Positions 18,045 through 25,874 of a DNA stretch of 64,000 nt are shown piece by piece. The stretch's first letter is position 1. Every line of letters begins with the position of its first letter. The position numbers were made by a program, and so were the translations under genes. The notes beneath the pieces are model-generated. The model was not told the origin of the DNA and made no database searches. It was given only the letters and a program-made list of their open reading frames with translations. Location: NCBI RefSeq assembly GCF_016887565.1, contig NZ_CP069396.1, positions 10,460,001 to 10,524,000 of the forward strand, given 5' to 3'. The DNA is from Archangium violaceum (lineage in GTDB: Bacteria > Myxococcota > Myxococcia > Myxococcales > Myxococcaceae).

Positions 18045-19034
18045 TCAGGCGGCCAGCCCACGTCGTCGGCGAGGCGACTCACCCGCGAATCGACGAAAGA
18101 CGCGGCGGAAAGCCGCGGCGTCGGCGTAGCCCACCTGCGCGGCGATTTCGTCGACCGATGCGTGCGTCGTCTCGAGCAGATGTGCCGCGCGACTCACGCG
18201 GATGCGTTGCACGAGCGCGTGCGGCGTCATTCCGAGGCTCGCGTGGACTCGGCGAGCGAGCGTCCGTGGAGACACCGCGGCCACGCGAGCGAGCTCGTCG
18301 AGAGACAGCTGACGGTCGATGTTTTGCACGATGAAACGTTCGACCGCTCGCAGCCCGGGGTCGGACACGCGGAGATGCTCCATCACCATATAGCGGGCCT
18401 GGGAGGGCCGCTCGTCGAGGACGAGGTAGCGCGTCACGAGATGCGCCACGGAAGGCCCCGTCAGCCGTGCGACGAGCGCGAGCATGAGATCCGCGTGAGC
18501 CAGCGCGGAGCCGGCGGTGAGGATTTCCCCGGCGTCGACCACCATGGACTCGGCCGAGAGCGACACCCTGGGAAACATCCGAGCGAACTGCGGGGCGAGC
18601 CACCACGTCGTCGTCGCGGTCCGCCCCTCGAGGAGGCCCGACGCAGCAAGCACGAACGTGGCCGAGCACGACGCGGCGAGCATCACGCCCTTGGCAGCTG
18701 CCTTCGCGAGGAGGTCCGCGGCGCGTTGTGTGTCCTTTCGGGCCAACAACTTATCGACGGTTCGCCCACTGGCCGCGAACATCCCCGGCAAGACGACGAC
18801 ATCCCCCTTGCGGAGCCCGCGAAGGCTGAACGCGCCGTCCACCGCGACCGTCCGCCCGGCGGCGGAACGCACCGACCGGCCGTCGAGTGACACCACACGC
18901 TGGCGCAGCACCCTCGTCCCAGGATGCAACAGCGTGCGCCCGGCGTCGATGAGCTCCGCCGCCGTGCCGACGACGTCGAGCCCCACGCCGAGCGCGCTGT
19001 CGGCCACACCCTCGAGGACCATGTGCACGAACAT
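18045..19034 (-). CDS. GlxA-type AraC-family regulator with DJ-1/PfpI-like domain
   Basis: A 329-residue protein with ATG at 19034 (alternative ATG 19022). The N-terminal DJ-1/PfpI-like domain (to about residue 190) contains the conserved nucleophile-elbow-like AASCSATFVLAASGLLEGR, which precedes TTTWW. The C-terminal AraC/XylS domain (about 215-320) contains two helix-turn-helices, including LSLDELARVAAVSPRTLARR and DEIAAQVGYADAAAFRRVFR. Members regulate adjacent catabolic genes. It is divergent, with a 73-bp gap, from the dehydrogenase/hydrolase/hydratase set and is the likely regulator of that set. Confidence 0.92.
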   Translation of the reverse strand: MFVHMVLEGVADSALGVGLDVVGTAAELIDAGRTLLHPGTRVLRQRVVSLDGRSVRSAAGRTVAVDGAFSLRGLRKGDVVVLPGMFAASGRTVDKLLARKDTQRAADLLAKAAAKGVMLAASCSATFVLAASGLLEGRTATTTWWLAPQFARMFPRVSLSAESMVVDAGEILTAGSALAHADLMLALVARLTGPSVAHLVTRYLVLDERPSQARYMVMEHLRVSDPGLRAVERFIVQNIDRQLSLDELARVAAVSPRTLARRVHASLGMTPHALVQRIRVSRAAHLLETTHASVDEIAAQVGYADAAAFRRVFRRFAGESPRRRRGLAA

Positions 19035-19107
19035 GTGGCAAGGATAGACCGAACATTGTCGTTACCGCCACTGGCCGGAGCGCCTCGGTCCTTGCAAAAA
19101 GGAGCTC

Positions 19108-19818
19108 ATGAACATCCGACAATCCGTCGCACTCGTCACAGGCGCCAATCGCGGCCTCGGTCTCAGCCTCACGAAAGCGCTGCTCGCTCGCGGCGCCAAG
19201 AAGGTCTACGCAGCGGCTCGCACCCCCGCCTCGAGCTCCATGGACGGCGTCGTGCCGGTGGTTCTCGACGTCACGAAGCCAGACACCATTGCGGCCGCGG
19301 CTCGTGAGCTCGGCGACGTCACGCTTCTCGTGAACAACGCTGGCATCATCCGCGCGCGGGGGCTCCTCGCTGGAGGCATCGTTGCGACCGCACGCGAAGA
19401 GCTCGAGACGAACTACCTCGGACTCCTCGCTGTGAGCGAGGCCTTCGCTCCCGTGCTCGCGAAGAACGGTGGCGGCGCGATCCTCAACGTCTTGTCGGTG
19501 CTCAGCTGGTTGGCACCGCCGGGTTCGACGACCTACGGCGCCTCGAAGGCCGCGGCCTGGGCGCTGACCAATGGGCTGCGTGCGGAGCTTGGCTCGCAAG
19601 GCACCCAGGTGACCGCCGTGCATGTCGGCTATATCGACACGGATATGGTGCGCGGGCTCGACGTGCCGAAGGTGCCGGCCGAGGAGGTCGCACGACTGGC
19701 GCTCGATGGTGTGGAGGCCGGGGCCGACGAGGTGCTCGTCGATCAGCTCACCAGGACGGTGAAAGACGGCCTGTCGCGTGGGCTGTATCTCCGCTCCCCC
19801 TCGGCCCCCAGGGGATGA
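19108..19818 (+). CDS. short-chain dehydrogenase/reductase
   Basis: A 236-residue classical SDR. The nucleotide-binding motif TGANRGLG is near residue 11, NNAG is near residue 75, a catalytic Ser occurs in LSVLSWL, and the YGASK motif provides the Tyr/Lys pair. It uses NAD(P)H; the substrate is unknown. AAAAGGAG lies immediately before ATG 19108. The TGA is followed 53 bp later by the alpha/beta hydrolase gene, and an enoyl-CoA hydratase-like gene follows that, suggesting a short oxidative or detoxification pathway controlled by the divergent AraC-type regulator. Codon choice is less G/C-extreme than in the neighbouring core genes. Confidence 0.92.
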   Translation: MNIRQSVALVTGANRGLGLSLTKALLARGAKKVYAAARTPASSSMDGVVPVVLDVTKPDTIAAAARELGDVTLLVNNAGIIRARGLLAGGIVATAREELETNYLGLLAVSEAFAPVLAKNGGGAILNVLSVLSWLAPPGSTTYGASKAAAWALTNGLRAELGSQGTQVTAVHVGYIDTDMVRGLDVPKVPAEEVARLALDGVEAGADEVLVDQLTRTVKDGLSRGLYLRSPSAPRG

Positions 19819-19871
19819 GGAAATCCATCATTGGTATCGCGCAACGCTTACGGGCTGAAAGGACACGAAAT

Positions 19872-20729
19872 ATGACGACGAAGAATGGGCAACTGACTGC
19901 TCCGAACCTGACCATCGAAGCGGCGAACGGCGTGAGGTATGCCTATCGGCGCTTCGGCAAGACCGACGGCTCGGCGACGCCGCTCGTGTGCTTCGTTCAC
20001 TATCGCGCCAATCTCGACAACTGGGACCCGGCGCTCGTCGATGCGCTCGCTGCTGAGCGCGAGGTCATCCTGATGGACAACGTCGGCGTCGCCGGCTCGA
20101 GCGGCAAGACGCCTGACACGGTCGCTGAGATGGCCCATGGCGCAATCGCCTTCGTCGATGCGCTCAAGCTCGCGCGCTTTGACATCCTGGGCTTTTCGCT
20201 CGGTGGCTTCGTGGCGCAGGAGTTTGCATTGATGAGGCCGCATCAAGTACGCCGCCTGGTTCTCGCCGGAACGGGCCCCCAAGGCGGCGAGGGCATGCAC
20301 ATGTACGTGCCAGAAGTGCTCGAGATTGCGCTCCGCGAGACGATCGACGCGGAGGCGATGCTGACCATCTTCTTCGAGAAGTCGGAGTCGAGTCGCGCGA
20401 AGGGCCGCGAGTTCATCCAACGCCTCCGCCTGCGGCAGACCCATCGAGACGTCCCTGTCACCAGGGATACCGCCAACGCGCATATCACCGCGATCTCGAC
20501 TTGGGGTATCCCGGACGCGTCGAAGCTCTCGCGCCTCGCGGCGATCAAGCAGCCGACGCTGGTCGCCAACGGGGACAACGACATCATGGTACCAACGGCC
20601 AACTCCTACCTGATGGCCAGGCATCTTCCGAATGCGCAGCTGCGAATCTACCCGGACGCTGGGCACGCATTCTTGTTCCAATATCCGGAAGAGTTCGCCG
20701 CTGACGTGAACCGCTTCCTCGGTCGCTAG
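19872..20729 (+). CDS. alpha/beta hydrolase
   Basis: The start ATG 19872 is preferred because AAAGGA precedes it by 8 bases; an upstream in-frame ATG at 19815 lacks such a site. The 285-residue product has the nucleophile elbow GFSLGG (Ser), an oxyanion region near CFVHYRANLDNWDP, an acidic residue in VANGDNDIMVP and the catalytic His in DAGHAFLFQ. This is a soluble hydrolase or haloperoxidase-like esterase fold; the lack of a signal peptide suggests cytoplasmic location. It is the middle gene of the SDR-hydrolase-hydratase set. Exact substrate is not predictable. Confidence 0.9.
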   Translation: MTTKNGQLTAPNLTIEAANGVRYAYRRFGKTDGSATPLVCFVHYRANLDNWDPALVDALAAEREVILMDNVGVAGSSGKTPDTVAEMAHGAIAFVDALKLARFDILGFSLGGFVAQEFALMRPHQVRRLVLAGTGPQGGEGMHMYVPEVLEIALRETIDAEAMLTIFFEKSESSRAKGREFIQRLRLRQTHRDVPVTRDTANAHITAISTWGIPDASKLSRLAAIKQPTLVANGDNDIMVPTANSYLMARHLPNAQLRIYPDAGHAFLFQYPEEFAADVNRFLGR

Positions 20730-20755
20730 CCAGACTGCAATCTCAGGAGCGCAAC

Positions 20756-21586
20756 ATGAGCGAGAAAAGCACCATCATTTTCGAAAAATCAACGCCGAAG
20801 ATCGCCACCATCACCTTCGCGAATCCGCCCGTGAATGTGATCGCGCCGGAGACCGTGACACGACTGCACGAGCTCCTCCATGAGCTCGAGAATGACGTTC
20901 GAGTTCAGGTTGTCATCTTCACGAGCAACATCAGCGGATTCTTCTTCAATCACTTCGATCTCCGGCAAGCCGACAAGTTTCCGTTCATCCCAGGCCCAGA
21001 CTCCGTCCCCATGTGGGTCGACCTGGTCATTCGCCTTTCGAAGGCACCCTTCTTGAGCATCGCGAAGATCCGCGGACGAACGCGCGGAGGGGGCAACGAG
21101 CTCGCTCTGGCGTGCGACTTGCGCTACGCGAGCCGCGAGCACGCCATCTTCGGGCAGCCGGAAGTCGGCACCGGCATCCTGCCAGGTGGTGGTGGCAGCG
21201 AACGTCTGCCACGCCTCATCGGGCGTGACCGCGGCCTCGAGGCGATTGTCACCAGCCAGGACTACGATGCTGAGCTTGCCGAGCGATACGGCTGGGTCAC
21301 GCGAACCTTGCCCGACGCCGAGCTCGATGGATTCGTGGAAAGGCTCGCGACCCGCGTCGCTTCCTTCGACAAGGCCGTCGTGGCTGCCGCCAAGGCTCAA
21401 GTCAACCGGGCGTCACTGCCTCCGGACGCTGATTTCGCCACGGCATATGCGGAGTACACGCGCTCGCTGGCGGGACCGGGCTTCCAGGCCAGCTTTGCGC
21501 GGCTTGGTAAGCAGTTCGCCGAGAAAGGCCTCGAGGTCGAGCATCGGCTCGGCGAGTACCTCGGCATCGCCAACGCGCATCCCTGA
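20756..21586 (+). CDS. enoyl-CoA hydratase/isomerase family protein
   Basis: A 276-residue crotonase-fold protein starting at ATG 20756, with CAGGAG 7-9 bases upstream. Family features are ATITFANPPVNVIAPET near the N-terminus, the oxyanion-hole region IRGRTRGGGNELALACDLRYA and EVGTGILPGGGGSERLPRLIG. The usual catalytic Glu positions are not confidently assigned, and the N-terminal oxyanion segment (FTSNISGFFFNHFDL) departs from standard hydratases, so isomerase, hydratase or another CoA-ester activity are all possible. It is the last gene of the set downstream of the GlxA-type regulator; a hairpin follows at 21604-21638. Confidence 0.9.
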   Translation: MSEKSTIIFEKSTPKIATITFANPPVNVIAPETVTRLHELLHELENDVRVQVVIFTSNISGFFFNHFDLRQADKFPFIPGPDSVPMWVDLVIRLSKAPFLSIAKIRGRTRGGGNELALACDLRYASREHAIFGQPEVGTGILPGGGGSERLPRLIGRDRGLEAIVTSQDYDAELAERYGWVTRTLPDAELDGFVERLATRVASFDKAVVAAAKAQVNRASLPPDADFATAYAEYTRSLAGPGFQASFARLGKQFAEKGLEVEHRLGEYLGIANAHP

Positions 21587-21603
21587 CACGCCTCCAACCA
21601 TCC

Positions 21604-21638
21604 GGGCCCACCTGCGCGGGCAAATGCCCAGGTGGCCC
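21604..21638 (+). terminator. hairpin after the hydratase-like gene
   Basis: GGGCCCACCTG (21604-21614) can pair with CAGGTGGCCC (21629-21638), with one bulged base and a 14-base loop. It starts 18 bp after the stop codon and is a plausible end for the SDR-hydrolase-hydratase transcript. There is no U-tract. Confidence 0.5.
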
Positions 21639-21689
21639 ATCCGGGACACCAAACCTCCTGCGACACGCCCGCCCGCTCGCCCACCTCGA

Positions 21690-21712
21690 AACATGTATTC
21701 GAGATGCACGAT
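21690..21712. promoter_or_regulatory. NsrR-like operator upstream of the NO reductase gene
   Basis: AACATGTATTC and AGATGCACGAT are separated by one base. They match the two 11-bp halves of the proteobacterial NsrR consensus (AAGATGYATTT-N-AAATRCATCTT) at 9 and 7 positions, with the exact 1-bp spacing. The site ends 132 bp upstream of the norZ start. NsrR is an NO-sensing repressor of NO-detoxification genes. This is a by-eye match only. Confidence 0.4.
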
Positions 21713-21844
21713 TTGCGCGCGCCGGCCCCCCTGAACGCACCGCTTGCGCACACGGCGCGTGCGAGCCCGAGGGGAGAAGCCTGGAACGGGGTTTGCTCTG
21801 GGAGTCGCCAACCTGCTGACACCCTCCTTTCAGGAAGCCCGGTC

Positions 21845-24145
21845 ATGCGACACCGCAAACTCTGGTTCGGCCTAGGCGCCGTCGTCCTCGTCTCCTTCCT
21901 GGTCCTGGGGGGCCAGGGAGTGCGCATCTCGCGCACGCTCCCGCCCATCCCCGAGAAGGTGATGACGCCCGAGGGCACGGTGCTGCTCACGGGCGAGTCC
22001 ATCATGCGCGGGCAGAACGTGTGGCAGTCCATCGGAGGCCAGCAGGTGGGCTCGGTGTGGGGCCACGGGGCGTACGTGGCGCCGGACTGGAGCGCGGACT
22101 GGCTGCACCGCGAGGCCACCTTCGTGCTGGACACCTGGGCACGCGAGGAGGGCCTCACCTCCTATGCGGAGGCTCCGGCCGAGCGGCAGGCGGCGCTGCG
22201 CACCCGGCTCACCGCGCAGATGCGCACCAACACGTATGACGCCCAGACGGGCTCGGTGACGCTGTCCCCGGTGCGCGCCGAGGCGATGCGGGCCAACGCC
22301 GCGCACTACGCGGACGTCTTCTCCAAGGGCCGCGCGGCCTATGCCATCCCCGAGGGCGCCCTCACGAACCCGGAGAAGCTGAAGGACCTGGGGGCGTTCT
22401 TCTGGTGGACGAGCTGGGTGGCGTCGACGACCCGGCCCGGCGACACCGTCACCTATACGCAGAACTGGCCGCACGAGCCGCTGGTGGGCAACCAGCCCGC
22501 CGCGGGCGTGACGCTGTGGAGCATGGCGTCCGTGGTGCTGCTGCTGGCCGGGGTGGGCGCGCTCCTGTGGTACCTGAGCGGGAAGAAGGAGGACGAGGAG
22601 CCTGTGCCGCCCGAGAAGGATCCGTTCTCCGGGCTCCAGCTCACGCCGAGCCAGCGAGCCACGGGCAAGTACTTCCTGGTGGTGGTGGCGCTCTTCCTGG
22701 CGCAGGTGGGGCTGGGCGGGGTGACGGCGCACTTCGGGGTGGAGGGAGCAGGCTTCTACGGCGTGCCGTTGGCGAAGTACCTGCCGTACGCGGTGACGCG
22801 CAGCTGGCACACGCAGCTGGGCATCTTCTGGATAGCGACGGCGTGGCTGGCCACGGGCCTCTTCGTGGGCCCGGCGGTGAGCGGCGTGGAGCCGAAGTAT
22901 CAGCGGGCGGGGGTGAACTTCCTCTTCGTGTGCCTGCTCATCATCGTAGTGGGGGCGCTGTTCGGACAGTGGGCCTCGGTGCAACAGCGCATGGGCAATG
23001 GGGACTACTGGTACTGGTTCGGCCACCAGGGCTGGGAGTACGTGGACCTGGGCCGCTTCTGGCAGATCTTCCTCTTCGTGGGCCTCTTCGTGTGGCTGTT
23101 CCTCACGGCGCGGTCGGTGTGGCCGGCGCTGAAGAAGCCCTCCGAGGGCCGGCCGCTGCTGGTGCTCTTCGTCATCTCGTCGATGGCCATCGCCTCCTTC
23201 TACGGAGCGGGGCTGATGTACGGGCAGCGCAGCCACATGGGCATGGTGGAGTACTGGCGCTGGTGGGTGGTGCACCTGTGGGTGGAGGGCTTCTTCGAGG
23301 TCTTCGCCACGGTGGTGATGACGTTCCTGTTCACCAGGCTGGGGGTGCTGTCGGCGCGCACGGCGGTACCGGCGGTGCTCTTCACCACGGTGCTCTTCCT
23401 GGCGGGAGGAATCATCGGCACGTTCCACCACCTGTACTTCTCGGGGACGCCGGCGGCGGCGATGGCGCTGGGGGCGACGTTCAGCGCGCTGGAGGTGGTG
23501 CCGCTGGTGCTGGTGGGCCGCGAGGTGTGGAGTCACATCCGGCTGTCGCGACTGCAGGGGTGGATGCAGCAATACCGCTGGCCCATCCTGTTCTTCATCG
23601 GGGTGGCGTTCTGGAACCTGGTGGGAGCGGGGCTGTTCGGCTTCCTGATCAACCCGCCGATCGCGCTCTACTACATGCAGGGGCTGAACCTGACGCCGCT
23701 GCATGGACACACGGCGCTGTTCGGGGTGTACGGGATGCTGGGGATCGCGCTGATGCTCTTCTCGCTGCGGATGATGCAGCCGGAGGCGAGGTGGAAGACG
23801 AGGCCGCTGGCGTGGGCGTTCTGGAGCATCAACGCGGGGCTGGTGTTGATGGTGGTGCTGTCGCTGCTGCCGATCGGGGTGTTGCAGACGAAGGCGGCCA
23901 TCGAGCAGGGGACGTGGTGGGCGCGAAGCGCGGAGTTCCTGCAGACGCCGCTGATGGACACGCTGAGGTGGCTGAGGGTGCCGGGGGACGTGCTCTTCGC
24001 GGTGGGGGCGCTGCTGCTGGCGTGGTTCATCGTGGGGCTGAAGACGGGCTGGTCGCTGGAGCGAGCGGAAGCGCCGCGCCCCCAATCGGAGCCCGAGCGT
24101 CTCGGAGCTGCGGCCCCGGCACACGCCATCCTCCGCCGTCGCTAA
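21845..24145 (+). CDS. norZ: quinol-dependent nitric oxide reductase (qNOR)
   Basis: The chosen start is ATG 21845 (AGGAAG 7 bases upstream); the frame stays open to 21632 but the extension is not membrane-like. The 766-residue product matches the qNOR layout. An N-terminal membrane anchor is followed by a periplasmic cytochrome-c-like but haem-c-free extension (GQNVWQSIGGQQVGSVWGHG), then about twelve helices of the haem-copper oxidase core, with metal-ligand histidines in SWHTQLGIFW, WRWWVVHLWVEGFFE, GTFHHLYFSG and LHGHTALFG. It reduces NO to N2O with electrons from quinol at the inner membrane. Standing alone, it most likely detoxifies NO rather than supporting full denitrification. An NsrR-like site lies upstream. 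Confidence 0.95.
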   Translation: MRHRKLWFGLGAVVLVSFLVLGGQGVRISRTLPPIPEKVMTPEGTVLLTGESIMRGQNVWQSIGGQQVGSVWGHGAYVAPDWSADWLHREATFVLDTWAREEGLTSYAEAPAERQAALRTRLTAQMRTNTYDAQTGSVTLSPVRAEAMRANAAHYADVFSKGRAAYAIPEGALTNPEKLKDLGAFFWWTSWVASTTRPGDTVTYTQNWPHEPLVGNQPAAGVTLWSMASVVLLLAGVGALLWYLSGKKEDEEPVPPEKDPFSGLQLTPSQRATGKYFLVVVALFLAQVGLGGVTAHFGVEGAGFYGVPLAKYLPYAVTRSWHTQLGIFWIATAWLATGLFVGPAVSGVEPKYQRAGVNFLFVCLLIIVVGALFGQWASVQQRMGNGDYWYWFGHQGWEYVDLGRFWQIFLFVGLFVWLFLTARSVWPALKKPSEGRPLLVLFVISSMAIASFYGAGLMYGQRSHMGMVEYWRWWVVHLWVEGFFEVFATVVMTFLFTRLGVLSARTAVPAVLFTTVLFLAGGIIGTFHHLYFSGTPAAAMALGATFSALEVVPLVLVGREVWSHIRLSRLQGWMQQYRWPILFFIGVAFWNLVGAGLFGFLINPPIALYYMQGLNLTPLHGHTALFGVYGMLGIALMLFSLRMMQPEARWKTRPLAWAFWSINAGLVLMVVLSLLPIGVLQTKAAIEQGTWWARSAEFLQTPLMDTLRWLRVPGDVLFAVGALLLAWFIVGLKTGWSLERAEAPRPQSEPERLGAAAPAHAILRRR

Positions 24146-24170
24146 GTCCCCTCTTCTTCACCACCATCAT

Positions 24171-24248
24171 CCCCTCTCCCAGAGGGAGAGGGTCTAACTC
24201 GATTTATGCCCCCTCTCCCTCTGGGAGAGGGCTGGGGTGAGGGTCTAC
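24171..24248. repeat. composite double-hairpin repeat (copy 3)
   Basis: The two hairpins, 24171-24192 and 24209-24231, are joined by TCTAACTCGATT and followed by CTGGGGTGAGGGTCTAC. The organisation and sequence match 10975-11062 except for a shorter variable spacer and an altered first loop. It lies between convergent norZ and the zinc-ribbon gene. Confidence 0.85.
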
Positions 24249-24267
24249 ACCCCGTTCACCCGCCCGT

Positions 24268-24909
24268 TTACCCGCCTCGAGGCGTGCCGCACTCGGCACA
24301 AAACCGGGCCTTGGCAGCCAGCTCCGTACCGCACTGGGTGCAATGAACGGCCTTGGCGACCAGGGGCTTGCCGCACTCGGCGCAGAACTTCCCGCCCTTG
24401 GTACGAGCCCGGCAGTGGGGACACGCCACCACGGCCTGCTGGGCCTTCATGTCCAGGCCCTCCACCTGGTCCACCTTGCGAGCCTTGTCCCAGGCCTGCT
24501 CCACGGAGACCCGGGCCTGGATATGCGCGGCCTCTTCCTCCATGTTGGGCGCGCACGCCTCACACAACCCGCGGGACTCGTTCCAACAGGCCTCGGGGCA
24601 GACCCACTTGCCACAGCGGGTGCAGTGCTGGAAGTGCGTCTTGGCCTCGGTGACGGCCTCGGAGAAGGCATCATCCCAGGCGCTGCCGCGTAACGCATCC
24701 TTCACATGGTCGCCCGCGTAGGCGGCGCGAGACACGGCGCCGCCGAAGATGGAGCCGGCGGCGCGCAGGAAGCTGGCGGCCAGACCCACCTTGTTGGTGA
24801 TGAAGGTGGACATGTGCCCGTTGCCGCACTTGTCGCAGTGGAACTCGAACTGGAAACCGCTGTCGTTCGAGCGGTCGGTGTAATTCCGGGTGAACTGGAT
24901 CATCGCCAT
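24268..24909 (-). CDS. multi-zinc-ribbon protein
   Basis: A 213-residue cytoplasmic protein; ATG 24909 is chosen because GGAGGAGG lies about 9 bases upstream, although the frame extends to 24957. It carries several CxxC pairs: CDKCG (residues about 22-26), CTRCGKWVCPEAC with a following CEAC, and C-terminal tandem ribbons CPHC...CAEC and CTQC...CAEC. The middle contains a helical segment (EEEAAHIQARVSVEQAWDKA). Such arrays bind structural zinc and typically mediate protein or nucleic-acid contacts. No catalytic residues are seen. It is divergent from a membrane-anchored unknown at 25040. Function unknown. Confidence 0.85.
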   Translation of the reverse strand: MAMIQFTRNYTDRSNDSGFQFEFHCDKCGNGHMSTFITNKVGLAASFLRAAGSIFGGAVSRAAYAGDHVKDALRGSAWDDAFSEAVTEAKTHFQHCTRCGKWVCPEACWNESRGLCEACAPNMEEEAAHIQARVSVEQAWDKARKVDQVEGLDMKAQQAVVACPHCRARTKGGKFCAECGKPLVAKAVHCTQCGTELAAKARFCAECGTPRGG

Positions 24910-25039
24910 GGGCGTGGGCCTCCTCCTCGGACAACTCGGCGTCCCGTACGCTAGCACCGTCGGTGGGGGGTTGCCCTCGGAGAGCGGAAGGAGCTACCAC
25001 CCGGCCCCGCGGTTCCATACCCGGAAGAGGGGGAAGTGC

Positions 25040-25867
25040 ATGAACAAGAAGGTCCTGGTGGGAGTGGGCATCGGCTGTGGCTCGCTGGTGCTGCTGGCGG
25101 TCATCGGCGTGGGAGTGGGGGCGTGGTGGCTGAAGCGGCAGGTGGGCGACTCCATGTCGTCGATGATGGCGGCGGGGCAGAAGATGCAGGCGATGGGGCA
25201 GGAGCTGGCGCAGCTCGAGCGGCAACATCCCTTCACGGCGCCGGCCGAGGGTGAGGTGCTGGCGCTCTCGGAGGCGCGCGTGCTCGACTACCTCGGGGTG
25301 CGCGAGGCGGTGTTGCCGGCGTTCGCCGAGTTCGAGAAGCAGTCCCAGGGCTTCCAGGAGGAGCACCAGGACTCGAAGCAGGCGGACTTTGGCGCGGCGA
25401 TGAAGGCCACCGAGATGATGACCGAGCAGCTCACCCGGGTGCACGGCTCCTACATCGAGGGCCTGAAGAAGCACCGCATGTCGCCGAGCGAGTACCACGC
25501 CATCACCCAGACGCTCTACGCCTCGACGCTGGAGGGCATCACGGAGCAGGAGCAGGAGGAGGCGGCGGCGGTCCGCGAGGAGGCACTCCAGCAGGTGCGC
25601 GAGCAGCTGAAGGACGGCACGCTCGACGCCGAGCAACGGGCCGCGCTGGAGGAGGAGGAGCGGCAGCTCGAGTCCATGGGAGAGGAGGCCGCCCAGGCCC
25701 CTGCCCTCTCCGAGAGCGCGAAGGTGGCGGTCGCCACCAACCTGAATCTGCTGGAGAAGCACCGGGAGCGCATCGAGCGGGCCGGCAACCCCGGCATGGA
25801 CTCGGTGCTCCTGGGCACGCTCGCCGAGGCCGGGACTCCGGCGGGCGCGGCCCAGGACACGCCCTGA
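25040..25867 (+). CDS. membrane-anchored coiled-coil protein of unknown function
   Basis: ATG 25040 follows GAGGGGGA; the open frame extends to 24890 without a better start. The 275-residue protein has one N-terminal membrane helix (VLVGVGIGCGSLVLLAVIGVG, about residues 4-28) with a following charged KR pair, then a long Glu/Gln/Ala-rich helical region with heptad-like spacing (ITEQEQEEAAAVREEALQQV). It ends in a low-complexity Gly/Ala tail. No family is recognised. The divergent zinc-ribbon gene shares its promoter region (24910-25039); the convergent alpha-amylase stop is 7 bp beyond its own. Confidence 0.78.
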   Translation: MNKKVLVGVGIGCGSLVLLAVIGVGVGAWWLKRQVGDSMSSMMAAGQKMQAMGQELAQLERQHPFTAPAEGEVLALSEARVLDYLGVREAVLPAFAEFEKQSQGFQEEHQDSKQADFGAAMKATEMMTEQLTRVHGSYIEGLKKHRMSPSEYHAITQTLYASTLEGITEQEQEEAAAVREEALQQVREQLKDGTLDAEQRAALEEEERQLESMGEEAAQAPALSESAKVAVATNLNLLEKHRERIERAGNPGMDSVLLGTLAEAGTPAGAAQDTP

Positions 25868-25874
25868 CGGGGGA

